A stretch of 52,909 nt of DNA from Methylobacterium aquaticum (GCF_001043915.1 NZ_LABX01000050.1:1-52909); one strand, 5' to 3'. Counted from the stretch's first letter, positions 25,313 through 36,072 are shown. Notes: generated by a model from the letters alone, not told the origin. Made by a program: numbers and translations.

Positions 25313-27325
25313 ATGGACGAGACCTCCGGCACGCCCTCGATCGACGAGCCGGGTCTCCCCGGATTCAGCGCGGCTCCAGCCCGGCCTGCCCCCGCCTACC
25401 GGGTGCTGGCGCGCAAGTACCGGCCCAAGGATTTCGACGACCTGATCGGCCAGGGCGCCATGGTGCGGACCCTGGCGAACGCCTTCGAGGCCGGCCGCAT
25501 CCCGCAGGCCTGGATGCTCACCGGCGTGCGCGGGGTCGGCAAGACCACCACCGCCCGCATCCTCGCCCGCGGCCTCAACTACGCGCTTGCCGACGAGCCG
25601 AATGCCGGGCCGACGATCCGGCTGCCCCGCCTCGGCCTGCATTGCGCCGCCATCATGGAATCCCGGCACATCGACGTGCTGGAGATGGACGCCGCCTCGC
25701 ATACCGGCATCGACGACGTCCGCCAGATCATCGACGGCATCCGCTACTCGCCGGTCTCGGCGCGTTACAAGGTCTACATCGTCGACGAGGTCCACATGCT
25801 GTCCGAGAAGGCGTTCAACGCCTTCCTGAAGACGCTGGAGGAGCCGCCGCCGCACGCGAAGTTCGTCTTCGCCACCACCGAGATCCGCAAGGTTCCGGTC
25901 ACCATCCTGTCGCGCTGCCAGCGCTTCGACCTGCGCCGGGTCGAGGCCGGGGCGCTGATCGCCCATCTCCAGAAGATCTGCGACGCGGAAGCCGTCTCGG
26001 CCGAGGCCGAGGCGCTCGCCGCCATCGCCCGGGCGGCGGAAGGCTCGGTGCGCGATTCGCTCTCGCTCCTCGACCAAGCGATCGCCCACGGCGCCGGCCA
26101 CGTCACCGCCGAGACGGTGCGCGACATGCTCGGCCTCGCCGACCGGGCCCGGGTCGTCGACCTGTTCGAGGCGGCGATGCGCGGAGACGTGCCCGCCACC
26201 TTCGCGGAATTGCGGGCCCAGCACGAGTCGGGCGCCGATCCGGCGGTGGTGCTCTCCGACCTCGCCGAGTTCACCCATCTCGTCACCCGGCTGAAGCTCG
26301 CGCCCGAATCGGCCCGCGTCGACACCTCGCTCAGCGAGGTCGAGCGGGTCCGCGGCGGCGATTTCGCCGATCGGCTCTCGGTGCGGGCCCTGTCCCGCGC
26401 CTGGCAGATCCTGCTCAAGGCCATCCCGGAAGTGCAGACGGCGACCCGGCCGCTGGCGGCGGCCGAGATGGCGCTGGTGCGGCTGATCTACGCCGCCGAC
26501 CTGCCGACGCCGGACGAGGCCCTGCGCCAGATCCGGGAGGGCGCCGGCCCCACCCCGCCGGCCCGGGGCCCGGCTCCGCTGCCCTCCATTGCACCGGTGG
26601 CGCAGGCGGCCCCCGTAATGCCGGGGCCGGCTCCCGCCGCCGCGATGCGCGCCGCCCCGGCTTCCGTCGCCGCAGCGCCGGCCCTGGCGCGCAGCCTGCC
26701 CGATAGGCCGCAAGCCGCGATCGCATCGGCCGAGGCGGCTCCGGTCCGGCCCGTGCCGGCGATGCCGCGGCCGACCCTGGTCCAGCCCGCGCCCGTCCCC
26801 GAACCCGAGCCCGTCACGCCGGCCTCCGCCAAGCCTGCCTCCGCCAAGCCTGCCTCCGCCAAGCCGGCCTCCACCAAGGCGGAGTCCGGGCCGCGCCTGC
26901 GCCGGTTCGAGGACGTGGTGGCGCTCGCCGACGAGCGCCGCGACATCGGCCTGAAGATGGCGCTGGAGCGGGAGGTTCACCTCGTCCGCTTCGAGGACGG
27001 CCGGATCGAATTCCGCCTCGCTCCGGGCGGGCGGCCGACCCTCGCCAACGACCTCGGCAACGCCCTGAACCTCTGGACCGGCCGGCGCTGGGTGGTGGCC
27101 CTGTCGCAGGAGACCGGCGAGGCGACCCTCGAGACCCGGGCGAAGGCCGCGGTCGAGAGCCGCCACCAGGGCGCGGCGAGCCATCCGCTGGTCCAGGCGG
27201 TGCTCAAGAGCTTCCCGGGCGCCCAGATCGTCGACGTGCGCGACAAGGCACCCGATCCGCCCGAGTTCGGCGAGGCGCCGCCGCCGGATTCCGACGATCC
27301 GGATCTGCAAGCGCCGGACCTGTAG
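25313..27325 (+). CDS. dnaX: DNA polymerase III subunits gamma/tau
   Basis: The 670-residue clamp-loader ATPase of the replisome. The AAA+ domain has Walker A GVRGVGKT (K77), VDEVHMLSEKAFNAFLKTLEE (Walker B) and the SRC finger (LSRCQRFDLRR). The zinc module that normally has four Cys retains only C111 (LHCAAIMESRH). A Pro/Ala-rich linker (about 400-520) contains four 5-residue PASAK-type repeats, and a C-terminal tau domain follows. It is the first gene of dnaX-ybaB-recR. No slippery frameshift signal was seen. Confidence 0.95.
   Translation: MDETSGTPSIDEPGLPGFSAAPARPAPAYRVLARKYRPKDFDDLIGQGAMVRTLANAFEAGRIPQAWMLTGVRGVGKTTTARILARGLNYALADEPNAGPTIRLPRLGLHCAAIMESRHIDVLEMDAASHTGIDDVRQIIDGIRYSPVSARYKVYIVDEVHMLSEKAFNAFLKTLEEPPPHAKFVFATTEIRKVPVTILSRCQRFDLRRVEAGALIAHLQKICDAEAVSAEAEALAAIARAAEGSVRDSLSLLDQAIAHGAGHVTAETVRDMLGLADRARVVDLFEAAMRGDVPATFAELRAQHESGADPAVVLSDLAEFTHLVTRLKLAPESARVDTSLSEVERVRGGDFADRLSVRALSRAWQILLKAIPEVQTATRPLAAAEMALVRLIYAADLPTPDEALRQIREGAGPTPPARGPAPLPSIAPVAQAAPVMPGPAPAAAMRAAPASVAAAPALARSLPDRPQAAIASAEAAPVRPVPAMPRPTLVQPAPVPEPEPVTPASAKPASAKPASAKPASTKAESGPRLRRFEDVVALADERRDIGLKMALEREVHLVRFEDGRIEFRLAPGGRPTLANDLGNALNLWTGRRWVVALSQETGEATLETRAKAAVESRHQGAASHPLVQAVLKSFPGAQIVDVRDKAPDPPEFGEAPPPDSDDPDLQAPDL
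26822..26881 (+). repeat. 15-bp tandem repeat in the dnaX linker
   Basis: Four copies of GCCTCCGCCAAGCCT, with changes in the last two, encode ASAKP repeats in the disordered linker between the ATPase and tau domains. Copy number is likely to vary between strains. Confidence 0.85.
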
Positions 27326-27390
27326 CCGTCAGCCCGCCGGCACCCCACATTCGCTCGACGATTGCTCTCTCTCACCGCGAGGACGCCGCC

Positions 27391-27711
27391 ATGGACATCA
27401 TGGGACTGATGAAGCAGGCCCAGGCCATGCAGCAGAAGATGGCCGACCTTCAGTCCGAACTCGACGACGTCCAGGTGACCGGCGCCTCCGGCGGCGGCTC
27501 CGTCTCGGTGACGATGACCGCGAAGGGCGACGTGAAGGGCCTGAGCCTCGATGCCGCGCTGCTGGTACCGGACGAGAAGGAGATCCTGGAGGATCTGATC
27601 GTCGCGGCGCTCAACGACGCCAAGGCCAAGGCCGAGCGGGCCGCGCAGGAGCGGATGCAGGAGCTGACCAAGGGCCTGCCGCTGCCGCCGGGCATGAAGC
27701 TGCCGTTTTAG
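27391..27711 (+). CDS. ybaB: YbaB/EbfC nucleoid-associated protein
   Basis: A 106-residue DNA-binding protein. [18 protein letters not shown] is the N-terminal helix, [23 protein letters not shown] the beta sheet and the C-terminal helix ends [10 protein letters not shown], all standard for YbaB. It lies 66 bp after dnaX and is followed by a very stable hairpin and recR. It probably binds DNA as a dimer and helps recombination or nucleoid structure. Confidence 0.93.
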   Translation: MDIMGLMKQAQAMQQKMADLQSELDDVQVTGASGGGSVSVTMTAKGDVKGLSLDAALLVPDEKEILEDLIVAALNDAKAKAERAAQERMQELTKGLPLPPGMKLPF

Positions 27712-27718
27712 CTCTCTC

Positions 27719-27764
27719 CCCTCCCCGGGCGATCGCGGGCAGGCCCGCGATCGCCCGGGGAGGG
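27719..27764. repeat. 22-bp-arm hairpin between ybaB and recR
   Basis: Arms at 27719-27740 and 27743-27764 are perfectly complementary, starting CCCTCCCCGGGCG, with only AG between them. No T-tract follows, so this is not a standard intrinsic terminator; it may slow transcription or protect the upstream mRNA end. Confidence 0.85.
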
Positions 27765-27799
27765 AACCATCGCCTTATTCTCAAAGCAGGCCAACTTTT

Positions 27800-28405
27800 A
27801 TGCCCCAGGCCGTCGCGGGTCCGGAGATCGAGCGGCTGATCCAGCTCCTGGCCCGCATGCCTGGCCTCGGGCCGCGTTCGGCCCGCCGGGCCGCTCTCCA
27901 GCTCATCAAGAAGCGCGAGACGCTGCTGGCGCCGCTCGCCGATGCCATGAAGATCGCCGCCGACCGGATCGTGGTCTGCCATGAATGCGGCAACGTCGAC
28001 ACGCAGGATCCCTGCACGATCTGCCGCGACCAGAGCCGCGACCCCTCGATGCTGGTGGTGGTCGAGGACGTGTCGGATCTCTGGGCGCTGGAGCGCTCCG
28101 GCGCCGTGACGGCGCGCTACCACGTGCTCGGCGGCGTGCTCTCGGCCCTCGACGGGGTGCGGCCGGAGAACCTGAATCTCGGCCGCCTGGTCGAGCGGGT
28201 GAGTGCCCCTGAGATGCGCGAGGTGATCCTGGCGCTCAACGCCACCGTCGACGGCCAGACCACCGCCCATTACGTCACCGAGCTTCTCACTCACCTGTCG
28301 ATCAAGGTGACACGGCTCGCCCACGGCGTGCCGGTCGGCGGCGAACTCGACTATCTCGACGAGGGCACCCTGTCGGCGGCGATCCGCCAGCGCACGGCGT
28401 TTTAG
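27800..28405 (+). CDS. recR: Recombination protein RecR
   Basis: The 201-residue recombination mediator that works with RecO and RecF. Order: helix-hairpin-helix ([11 protein letters not shown], residues 20-30), C4 zinc finger (C60, C63, C72, C75), Toprim domain ([14 protein letters not shown]) and the C-terminal Walker-like part. All are present and the length is normal. It is separated from ybaB by a strong hairpin. Confidence 0.95.
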   Translation: MPQAVAGPEIERLIQLLARMPGLGPRSARRAALQLIKKRETLLAPLADAMKIAADRIVVCHECGNVDTQDPCTICRDQSRDPSMLVVVEDVSDLWALERSGAVTARYHVLGGVLSALDGVRPENLNLGRLVERVSAPEMREVILALNATVDGQTTAHYVTELLTHLSIKVTRLAHGVPVGGELDYLDEGTLSAAIRQRTAF

Positions 28406-28509
28406 CGGGTCCCATCATGGGGTTTGACCCGGGAGAGACGAATCCTTATCTCCCGGACACTTGTGGGCGCCGCTGCGGCGCCCGGCCCCCCGATCTCGCT
28501 GGCACCCGA

Positions 28510-29025
28510 ATGAGCATCCGTCCCCTCGTCATCCTGCCGGACGCGCGCCTGCGCGAGATCTCGGCCCCGGTCGGCACGATCACCGGCGACGTGCGGAAGC
28601 TCGCGGCCGACATGCTGGAGACGATGTACGATGCCCCCGGCGTCGGGCTGGCCGGCATCCAGATCGGCGAGCCGGTCCGCATCGTCACCATCGACACCTC
28701 GAAGGAGAAGGACGAGCGCAAGCCCCTCGTGCTCCTCGATCCCGAGATCGTCTGGACCTCGGACGAGACCCGCCCCTACGAGGAGGGCTGCCTGTCGATC
28801 CCCGATTACTATGCGGAGGTGATCCGCCCCGACCGGGTGCGGGTGCGCTTCCGCACCCTCGACGGCGAGACCGTGGAGCAGGAGGCCGACGGGCTCCTCG
28901 CCACCTGCCTCCAGCACGAGATCGACCACCTCAACGGCGTGCTGTTCATCGATTACCTGTCGAAGCTCAAGCGCGACCGGGTGATGAAGAAGTTCGCCAA
29001 GGCGGCCAAGCGCGAAGCCGCATAA
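28510..29025 (+). CDS. def: Peptide deformylase
   Basis: A 171-residue metalloenzyme that removes the formyl group from nascent proteins. The three motifs are [12 protein letters not shown] (usual GLAAxQ, here with Gly for the second Ala), EGCLS (C94) and QHEIDHLNG (H136, E137, H140). ATG 28510 matches the family N-terminus [11 protein letters not shown]. The stop is 1 bp before fmt, giving the common def-fmt pair. Confidence 0.95.
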   Translation: MSIRPLVILPDARLREISAPVGTITGDVRKLAADMLETMYDAPGVGLAGIQIGEPVRIVTIDTSKEKDERKPLVLLDPEIVWTSDETRPYEEGCLSIPDYYAEVIRPDRVRVRFRTLDGETVEQEADGLLATCLQHEIDHLNGVLFIDYLSKLKRDRVMKKFAKAAKREAA

Positions 29026-29026
29026 G

Positions 29027-29959
29027 ATGCCGCTCAAGGTCGTGTTCATGGGCACCCCGGATTTCGCGGTGCCGACGCTCGCCGAGATCGTCGGCGGCGG
29101 CCACGAGGTCGTGGCGGTCTATACCCGCGCGCCCGCGCCCGCGGGTCGCGGCATGGCCCTGCGGCCCTCGCCGGTCCAGGCGCTGGCGGAAAAGTTCGGC
29201 CTGCCGGTGCTGACGCCGGCGACGCTCCGCACCGAGGAGGCGACTGAGACGTTCCGTGCCCACGAGGCTGACGTCGCGGTGGTGGTCGCCTACGGCATGA
29301 TCCTGCCGCCCGCGATCCTCGACGCGCCGGCCCTCGGCTGCCTCAACCTGCACGCCTCCCTGCTGCCGCGCTGGCGCGGCGCCGCGCCGATCCAGCGCGC
29401 CGTGATGGCGGGCGACGAGGAGACCGGCGTCGCGGTGATGCGGATGGAGCCGGGCCTCGATACCGGCCCGGTCGGCATGGTCGAGCGGGTGGCGATCACG
29501 CCCGACATGACAGCAGGCGAGCTGCACGACCGGCTGATGCCGCTCGGCGCCGACCTGATGGCACGGGCGCTCGGCGCGCTGGAGCGCGGCAACCTGCACG
29601 TCCGGGCCCAGAGTCCCGAGGGCGTCGTCTACGCCCACAAGATCACCAACGAGGAGGCGCGGCTCGACTGGTCGGAAGGAGCCAAGACCCTCCACGACCG
29701 GGTGCGCGGCCTGTCGCCGTTCCCGGGCGCCTATCTGATGGCCGATCTCGGCCGCGGGCCGGAGCGGGTGAAGGTGCTGCGCGCCCGTCGCGCCAAGGGG
29801 TCGGGCGAGCCCGGCAGGCTCCTCGATCCCATCGGCACGGTCGCCTGCGGCGAGGGCGCCTTGCGCCTCGTCACCGTCCAGCCCGCCGGCAAGGGCGCGA
29901 TGCCGTTCGAGGACTTTTCCCGCGGCCGGCGGCTCGAACCGGGCACCCGCCTCGCCTGA
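29027..29959 (+). CDS. fmt: Methionyl-tRNA formyltransferase
   Basis: A 310-residue enzyme that formylates initiator Met-tRNA with 10-formyl-tetrahydrofolate. [12 protein letters not shown] starts the formyltransferase domain, [20 protein letters not shown] holds the catalytic Asn-His region, and the C-terminal OB-like domain follows after about residue 205. It overlaps truA by one base (TGATG), so def-fmt-truA forms one unit. Confidence 0.95.
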   Translation: MPLKVVFMGTPDFAVPTLAEIVGGGHEVVAVYTRAPAPAGRGMALRPSPVQALAEKFGLPVLTPATLRTEEATETFRAHEADVAVVVAYGMILPPAILDAPALGCLNLHASLLPRWRGAAPIQRAVMAGDEETGVAVMRMEPGLDTGPVGMVERVAITPDMTAGELHDRLMPLGADLMARALGALERGNLHVRAQSPEGVVYAHKITNEEARLDWSEGAKTLHDRVRGLSPFPGAYLMADLGRGPERVKVLRARRAKGSGEPGRLLDPIGTVACGEGALRLVTVQPAGKGAMPFEDFSRGRRLEPGTRLA

Positions 29960-30711
29960 TGCCGCGCTACAAGCTCGTCGTCGAGTATGACGGTACCGCC
30001 TTCGCCGGCTGGCAGCGCCAGGCCGCCGACCGCTCGGTGCAGCAGGCGCTGGAGGAGGCGATTGCCCGCTTCACCGGCGGGCCGGTGCGGGTGCACTGCG
30101 CCGGGCGCACCGATGCGGGGGTCCATGCCACGCATCAGGTGGTCCATCTCGACCTCGACACCCCGTGGCGCACCGACACCGTGCGCGACGCCGCCAATGC
30201 CCATCTCCGTCCGGAGCCGGTGGCGGTGATCTCGGCCGCCGCGGTGAGCCCGGATTTCGACGCCCGCCATTCGGCGATCAAGCGCCATTACCGCTACCGC
30301 ATCCTCAACCGCCGCTCGCCGCCGGCGCTCACCCGCGGCTTCGTCTGGCACGTGCCCTGGGCCCTCGATGCCGGGCTGATGCACGAGGCGGCGCAGCTGA
30401 TGCTCGGCCGGCACGACTTCTCCGCCTTCCGGGCGGCGGAATGCCAGGCCAACAGCCCGGTCCGCACCCTCGACCGGCTCGACGTGACGCGGGAGGGCGA
30501 GGAGATCGTCGTCGTCACCGCCGCCCGCTCGTTCCTGCACCATCAGGTGCGCGGCATGGTCGGCACGCTGATGCTCGCCGGCGGCGGCCGGCTGACGCCG
30601 CAGGGCGTGCGCGACGTGCTCGATTCCCGCGACCGCACCCGCTGCGGGCCGCTCGCCCCCTCGGGCGGGCTGACGCTGACCGGGGTGGATTATCCGGCGG
30701 ATGTCGGCTGA
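29959..30711 (+). CDS. truA: tRNA pseudouridine synthase A
   Basis: A 250-residue enzyme modifying uridines 38-40 in the tRNA anticodon arm. The catalytic Asp is in CAGRTDAGVHATHQV (about residues 50-64). FAGWQRQ and the HHQVRGMVGTLMLAG block are also conserved. It starts at the ATG overlapping the fmt stop. Confidence 0.95.
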   Translation: MPRYKLVVEYDGTAFAGWQRQAADRSVQQALEEAIARFTGGPVRVHCAGRTDAGVHATHQVVHLDLDTPWRTDTVRDAANAHLRPEPVAVISAAAVSPDFDARHSAIKRHYRYRILNRRSPPALTRGFVWHVPWALDAGLMHEAAQLMLGRHDFSAFRAAECQANSPVRTLDRLDVTREGEEIVVVTAARSFLHHQVRGMVGTLMLAGGGRLTPQGVRDVLDSRDRTRCGPLAPSGGLTLTGVDYPADVG

Positions 30712-31281
30712 TCACACCAGGGCGTGCGCCCCGCCGGCCAAGCCGGCGACCAGCGCGAAGCAGGCGAGCGTGACCATCACCGCGACCGGGCCGGGCAGGC
30801 CGAGGATCGCCCGGGCGGCGCGGGCATGGAGCCACAGCACCACCACCAGGAAGGCGCTCGCCTCGAGCGCCGCGAGGTCCGGCGTGGCGAGGCCGAGGAG
30901 CAGCAGGCAACCCGGCAGCGTCAGGGCGAGAAGGCCCGCCGCCAGGCACCAGTTGGTGACGACCACGAAGGGCACGTAGGCCCGGGTGCGGCCGAGGCGG
31001 CGCAGGACCGCGATCATCGCCAGCGGCACCGCGAGGAAGCCCGCCAGCAGCCCGGCGACCACGGACGCAGTGATGTGGTCGAGCTGGAACGGCGCCGTGC
31101 CGGCCCCGCGCTCCAGGAACAACGCCACCGTGACCGCCGGCGCGGTGAGCCAGATCGCCCCGAAGGAGCGCCAGAAGCCGCGCTCGCTGACGTCGAAGTG
31201 GCGCAACGCATCCGGCCGGCGGCCGATCAGCCCGGCCGTGCCACGCAGGGACCGGGTCACCTCGTCAGCGCTCACGAACAT
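30712..31281 (-). CDS. Hypothetical multi-pass membrane protein
   Basis: A 189-residue protein with about five hydrophobic spans (near 38-56, 70-93, 104-128, 133-152 and 160-180). The N-terminus (MFVSADEVTRSLRGTAGLI) lies in the cytoplasm by the positive-inside rule. No family named with confidence. It is convergent with truA (stops adjacent). ATG 31281 is preferred over the upstream option since the extension is short and basic. Confidence 0.65.
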   Translation of the reverse strand: MFVSADEVTRSLRGTAGLIGRRPDALRHFDVSERGFWRSFGAIWLTAPAVTVALFLERGAGTAPFQLDHITASVVAGLLAGFLAVPLAMIAVLRRLGRTRAYVPFVVVTNWCLAAGLLALTLPGCLLLLGLATPDLAALEASAFLVVVLWLHARAARAILGLPGPVAVMVTLACFALVAGLAGGAHALV

Positions 31282-31334
31282 CGGCGGCCTCTTGAAAGTC
31301 GAGGCCGCCAGATTCAACTTTCGTCTAAGGCCGG

Positions 31335-32537
31335 TCAAGCCTGACGCTGCGTCGCAGCATCGCCCGGGAAATAGGCGTCCAGCACCCGGCCGACGATCGC
31401 CGCCAGCCGGTCGAGATCCGCGATCGCCACCCGCTCGTCGACCTGGTGCATCGTCTGCCCGACGAGGCCGAACTCGATCACCGGGCAGGCGTCCTTGATG
31501 AAGCGCGCATCCGAGGTGCCGCCGGTGGTCGAGAGGGCGGGCCGGCGGCCGGTCTCGGCGTGGATCGCATCGGCGACCTGCTCCACGAAGGCGTCGGGCT
31601 GGGTGAGGAAGGCAACGGAGTTGGTCGGGCGCACGGTGAGGCTGTAGCGCACGTCGTTGCCGGCGGCGGCGGCCAGGCGCCGTTCCAGCTCGGCGGCCAG
31701 GGTCGCGGGCGTCCAGAGGTCGTTGAAGCGGATGTTGAACGTCGCCCGCGCCTCGGCCGGGATCACGTTGGTCGCCGGGTTGCCGACATCCATCGTGGTG
31801 AATGCGAGGTTCGAGGCGTCGAAATGCCCGGTCCCGGTATCGAGCGGCTCGGCGAGGAGCCCTTGCGCCAGGCGCAGCAGGCCGGGAATCGGGTTCTCGG
31901 CCCGGTGCGGATAGGCGACGTGGCCCTGCATGCCGTGCACGGTCAGGTCGGCCGTGAGCGAGCCGCGCCGGCCGATCTTGATCATCTCGCCGAGGGTGTC
32001 GGGATTGGTCGGCTCGCCGAGCAGGCAGTGGCTGAACCGCTCGCCCTTCGCCCGCGCCCAGTCGAGGAGCTTGACGGTGCCGTTCACCGCCGGCCCCTCC
32101 TCGTCGCCGGTGATCAGGAAGGCGATGGCGCCGCCGAAATCCGGCCCGCGCCGCTCCAGGAAGGCCAGCACCGCCGCCACCATGCTGGCGATGCCGCCCT
32201 TCATGTCGACGGCCCCGCGGCCGAACAGCTCCCCGCCTTCGATCACGGCGCCGAACGGGTCGTGGCGCCAGGCCGAGGCGTCACCCGGCGGCACCACGTC
32301 GGTGTGGCCGGCAAAGAGCAGGCACGGCCCCTCGCCGAGGCGGGCATAGAGGTTCTCGATGTCCGGGGTCCCCGGCTCCGAGAAGACCGGGCGCTCGACC
32401 GTGAAGCCGGCCGCGGCCAGGATCTCCGCCAGATAGGCGAGCGCCCCGCCCTCGTGCGGCGTGACGGAGGGGCAGCGGATCAGCCCCTGGGCCAGGGACA
32501 ACGGAGTATGGCTCAGGGGAGAGCGGGAATCGGTCAC
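31335..32537 (-). CDS. dapE: Succinyl-diaminopimelate desuccinylase
   Basis: A 400-residue M20-fold zinc enzyme of the lysine/diaminopimelate pathway. [24 protein letters not shown] and [12 protein letters not shown] carry metal ligands and the catalytic Glu; [11 protein letters not shown] and [11 protein letters not shown] complete the DapE signature. GTG 32537 gives the usual length; an ATG at 32609 would add a basic extension. It is divergent from the E1-like gene at 32660. Confidence 0.93.
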   Translation of the reverse strand: MTDSRSPLSHTPLSLAQGLIRCPSVTPHEGGALAYLAEILAAAGFTVERPVFSEPGTPDIENLYARLGEGPCLLFAGHTDVVPPGDASAWRHDPFGAVIEGGELFGRGAVDMKGGIASMVAAVLAFLERRGPDFGGAIAFLITGDEEGPAVNGTVKLLDWARAKGERFSHCLLGEPTNPDTLGEMIKIGRRGSLTADLTVHGMQGHVAYPHRAENPIPGLLRLAQGLLAEPLDTGTGHFDASNLAFTTMDVGNPATNVIPAEARATFNIRFNDLWTPATLAAELERRLAAAAGNDVRYSLTVRPTNSVAFLTQPDAFVEQVADAIHAETGRRPALSTTGGTSDARFIKDACPVIEFGLVGQTMHQVDERVAIADLDRLAAIVGRVLDAYFPGDAATQRQA

Positions 32538-32659
32538 GGGCACATCCGCACGACGTCGAGGAACGGGTGGCCGCGAGCCGTAGCGCCGAACGGTACGGAT
32601 GAGAACCATGCGCCCGATGGGCCTTCCCCGCGCCCGGCCTCTCGCTTAAATCACACCGG

Positions 32660-33439
32660 ATGACCGCGCTCAGCCCCGACGAGATCGAACGCTACGCCCG
32701 CCACATCGTGCTGCGGGAGGTCGGCGGCCCCGGACAGCTCCGCCTCAAGGCGGCCCGCGTGCTGGTGATCGGCGCCGGCGGCCTCGGCGCGCCGCTGATC
32801 CAGTACCTGGCGGCGGCCGGCATCGGCACGATCGGGATCGTCGACGACGACACGGTTTCGCTCTCGAACCTCCAGCGCCAGGTGATCCACGGCACGCCCG
32901 ATCTCGGCCGGCCGAAGGTCGAGAGCGCGGCCCACGCCGTCGCCCGGCTCAACCCGCATGTCCGGGTCGAGACCCACGCCACCCGGCTCACCCCCGAGAA
33001 CGCCGAAGGACTGATCGGGAGTTACGATCTCGTCGCCGACGGGTCGGATAATTTTGCCACCCGCTACGCCGTCTCGGATGCCTGCTACCGCGCCCGCCGG
33101 CCGCTGGTGACCGCGGCGCTCGGCCAGTTCGACGGCTCGCTCACCACCATCCGGGCCCACGAGGCCGGGCCGGACGGGCAGCCGAACCCGACCTATCGCT
33201 GCCTCTTCCCGAGCCCGCCGCCGGCCGGCGCGGTGCCGACCTGCGCGGAAGCCGGCGTGCTCGGCGCGCTCGCCGGCCTGATGGGCTCGCTGATGGCGCT
33301 CGAGGTGATCCGCGCCATCGCGGGTTTCGGCGAGCCGCTGGTCGGCCGCCTTCTGATGGTCGACGCCCGGTCCCTCCGTTTCGAGACGTTGTCCTATGCC
33401 TGGGACCCGGGCAACCCGTTGAGCGGGACGGACCTGTAA
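32660..33439 (+). CDS. moeB: ThiF/MoeB/HesA-family E1-like adenylyltransferase
   Basis: A 259-residue protein that would activate the C-terminus of a ubiquitin-like sulfur carrier (MoaD or ThiS) with ATP. GAGGLGAPLIQYLAAAG is the nucleotide loop, DDDTVSLSNLQRQV follows, and the catalytic Cys is C195 in PTCAEAGVLG. The two CxxC zinc pairs of classical MoeB are not visible, as in some short members. The MoeB/ThiF choice cannot be settled without carrier genes. Confidence 0.88.
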   Translation: MTALSPDEIERYARHIVLREVGGPGQLRLKAARVLVIGAGGLGAPLIQYLAAAGIGTIGIVDDDTVSLSNLQRQVIHGTPDLGRPKVESAAHAVARLNPHVRVETHATRLTPENAEGLIGSYDLVADGSDNFATRYAVSDACYRARRPLVTAALGQFDGSLTTIRAHEAGPDGQPNPTYRCLFPSPPPAGAVPTCAEAGVLGALAGLMGSLMALEVIRAIAGFGEPLVGRLLMVDARSLRFETLSYAWDPGNPLSGTDL

Positions 33440-33463
33440 GACCCGCCCCGCATCGAGACCTGA

Positions 33464-35461
33464 TCACGCCGCCCGGATCTCGCCCAGGAAGCCGTCGACC
33501 TCCTGCTTGACGGTCAGGGACTGCGTCGCCAGGTCGGCGGCGGCCGAGAGCACCTGCGAGGCGGCGCCGCCGGTCTCGTCGGCCAGCGACAGCACGCGGG
33601 CGACGCTCGACGAGACGTCCTGGGTGCCGCGGGCCGCCTCGGTCGCATTCCGCGAAATCTCCGCGGTCGCGGCGGTCTGCTCCACCACCGTGGCGGCGAT
33701 GGCGCCGCTGATCTCGTTGAGCGCCGCGATCGTGCCGCTGATCTGCCGGATGGCGGCGCTGGCCCGATCGGTGGCGGACTGGATCGCCGTGATCTGCCCG
33801 CCGATCTCCTCGGTCGCCCGCGCCGTCTGGCCGGCGAGTTCCTTCACCTCGGCGGCCACCACGGCGAAGCCGCGGCCGGCATCGCCCGCCCGCGCCGCCT
33901 CGATCGTGGCGTTGAGGGCCAGCAGGTTGGTCTGGCTGGCGATGGCCGAGATCGTGGTGACGGCAGCGCCGATCTGGGTCGCGGCGGTGCCGAGGCTCGC
34001 CATCACGGCGTTGGTGGCGTCCGCCTCGGTCGCGGCATGGCCGGCGACCTCCCGCGAATGGACCACCTGGCGCTCGATCTCGCGCAGCGAGGCCACCATC
34101 TCCTCGGCCGCCGCCGCCACGGTCTGGACGTTGGCCGAGGTCTCCTCGGCGGCGGCGCTGGAGGCGACCGCCTGGGCGTTGGTGCCGTCGGCGACCTGGG
34201 TCATCGTGCGGGCAGTCGCATCGAGTTCGGATGCGGCCGAGGTGACGATCTCGAGGGAGCCGGCGACCCGCCGCTGGAAGGCGGTGATGAGCGCGTCGAC
34301 CCGGTCGGCGCGGCGCTGGCGGGCGGAGGCTTGCGCGTCCCGATCGGCCTCGAGGGCGAGGCGCTCCACCGCATTGCGGCGAAACACCTCGACGGCCCGG
34401 GCCATCTCGCCCATCTCGTCGGTGGCGTCCTGCGACGGCACCGTGATGGCGGTCTCGCCCGCGGCCAGGCGGCTCATCGCCCGGGTCATGCCGGAGATCG
34501 GGCGGGTGATGCTGCGGCCGATCAGGAAGGCCAGGGCGGCGCTGATCGCCAGGATGAGCGCCAGCAGCGCGACCTGCACCTGCTTCGTCGAACTCATCGT
34601 GGCGCCGCTGCGCGCGGCGATCTCCTGAAGCGCCGCATCCAGCCTGCCCCGGACCTCCATGCCCGAGGCGACCAGGGCCTCCGTCTTGGCCTTCAGGACC
34701 TGCTCGTAGAACGCCTCGCTGTCGAGCATCGCGGAGGCCGCCGCCGTGATGTGCCGGTTGAGGCGATGCAGGGCCTCGTCGAGGGTGCCGAGATCCCGCA
34801 GCTGCGCCGGGGAGAGGCTCAGCCCCTTCAGCTTGGCGATCGTCGCCTCGGCGCTGGTGAAGTTCGCCGCCGAGAGGGCGCGGGTCTTCGGATCGGTGGT
34901 CGCCAGGAAGCGCCAGTTCATGACGCGGAACAGCAACAGGGTCCGCTCGATCTCCACCGCCTGGGCCAAGAGGGCGTCGTCGCTGCCGGACCGGAGCTGG
35001 GCGACGAGCGCACCCGACGCCTTGGTCAGGTCGTCACCCGAGGTATAGACCCCCGCCTTGTTCTCGCGGATCTGGGTGCCGAGCGCGATCAGCTTCGGCA
35101 GATCGGCGGCGAGACGGTTCGACTGGTCGCGCAGGTCGGCATAGAGCGCACGCCGCTCCTCCGACAGGGCCCGTTGCACCAGACCTTCGGCGAGCTGCGT
35201 CACAGCCGACAGACTGGACTGCATCCCGGTGGCGGCTTCCGGAGTCGGCGTCGTCCGGAACTTCAGGCTCTGGGCCAGGAAGCGGTCGGTCAGGCCGTTC
35301 AGCGTATACAGCTCGCGCGCAGCCTGTTCGATCTGGGCCTTGTACCGGAACGTGTCGTCGAGGCTACCGGTCTGCCGGTAGGCGAACCCGCCCATCACGG
35401 CCGCCAGGAGCGCCAGGAGCGTGAAGCCGCCATACAGGCGTGCACGCATGTGAAGTTGCAT
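33464..35461 (-). CDS. Membrane-bound methyl-accepting chemotaxis protein
   Basis: A 665-residue chemoreceptor. One membrane span lies at about 9-28 and the second at about 300-318. Between them is a long all-helical periplasmic sensor (about 265 residues), the size expected for a helical bimodular (HBM) domain. A HAMP domain ([15 protein letters not shown]) and the signalling hairpin with [21 protein letters not shown] follow. No C-terminal NWETF-type methyltransferase tether is seen. ATG 35449 is an alternative start. Confidence 0.92.
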   Translation of the reverse strand: MQLHMRARLYGGFTLLALLAAVMGGFAYRQTGSLDDTFRYKAQIEQAARELYTLNGLTDRFLAQSLKFRTTPTPEAATGMQSSLSAVTQLAEGLVQRALSEERRALYADLRDQSNRLAADLPKLIALGTQIRENKAGVYTSGDDLTKASGALVAQLRSGSDDALLAQAVEIERTLLLFRVMNWRFLATTDPKTRALSAANFTSAEATIAKLKGLSLSPAQLRDLGTLDEALHRLNRHITAAASAMLDSEAFYEQVLKAKTEALVASGMEVRGRLDAALQEIAARSGATMSSTKQVQVALLALILAISAALAFLIGRSITRPISGMTRAMSRLAAGETAITVPSQDATDEMGEMARAVEVFRRNAVERLALEADRDAQASARQRRADRVDALITAFQRRVAGSLEIVTSAASELDATARTMTQVADGTNAQAVASSAAAEETSANVQTVAAAAEEMVASLREIERQVVHSREVAGHAATEADATNAVMASLGTAATQIGAAVTTISAIASQTNLLALNATIEAARAGDAGRGFAVVAAEVKELAGQTARATEEIGGQITAIQSATDRASAAIRQISGTIAALNEISGAIAATVVEQTAATAEISRNATEAARGTQDVSSSVARVLSLADETGGAASQVLSAAADLATQSLTVKQEVDGFLGEIRAA

Positions 35462-36072
35462 CGAATCGCTCGTCTACCTGAATATATCCATGGTGGACGT
35501 TGCGGCACATTTCGGAAATTTCCGTAAACATTTTTGCTTTTACAAATTATGAGTATTTTTTCCTAAAACAATCATCTCGCAGTAGCTCATTACGTGTCAG
35601 AGCAATTCGCCAAACAAGCGTGACACGGACGGATGATCAACGCTCACGTCGCGAAACTTTCATCCGCTCCGCCGGTGCGCGAAATCTACTTGTGTTGCTG
35701 CATTGTGACTCACATGCGGCTCATAGACCGCGCGAGGGTGAGAATCCCGGTCCCATGGCCAGGGCAGGCACCGGGATGTCCCCCGCGGAAGGGGTACACC
35801 AACGGTCGTCGAACACGACCTTTGATCCGATGCTCGATTGTCCGCCAAACCTCTGGTTCTGAATGGAAAATTTGAAATGGGTCAACGGCCTGCTGCGTCA
35901 GCATCGCGGGCCATTGGAATGCTTCGAAGCGGCAGCGCGCAACGAGGGCACCGAACCCCACCGACGATCCGCTATGTCTCCGGAGCGACGGACGGCAGGT
36001 CCCGCACTGGGCCGCGCCTCGGCACCACCGGACCATCGCGCCCTCGGGCCCGGTCCGGCACCGCAGGCTCCG
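35462..36072. other. Gene-free region with palindrome and repeat D copy
   Basis: The part nearest the chemoreceptor (35480-35600) is AT-rich and includes the perfect palindrome CGGAAATTTCCG at 35513-35524, a possible operator. Repeat family D copy 3 is at 35798-35920. No gene is supported. Confidence 0.5.
35798..35920 (+). repeat. Dispersed repeat family D, copy 3
   Basis: It matches the copy at 6825 in the left hairpin (ACCAACGGTCGT...ACGACCTTTG), the central GCCAAACCTCTGG and the right hairpin (TGCTG-CGT-CAGCA inside GGCC...GGGCC). This copy is upstream of a chemoreceptor rather than between convergent genes. Confidence 0.78.

Noticed and set aside
26822..26881. CRISPR-like regular repeats
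   Set aside because: The 15-bp period is a coding repeat in the dnaX linker without spacers. No CRISPR array was seen anywhere in the window.
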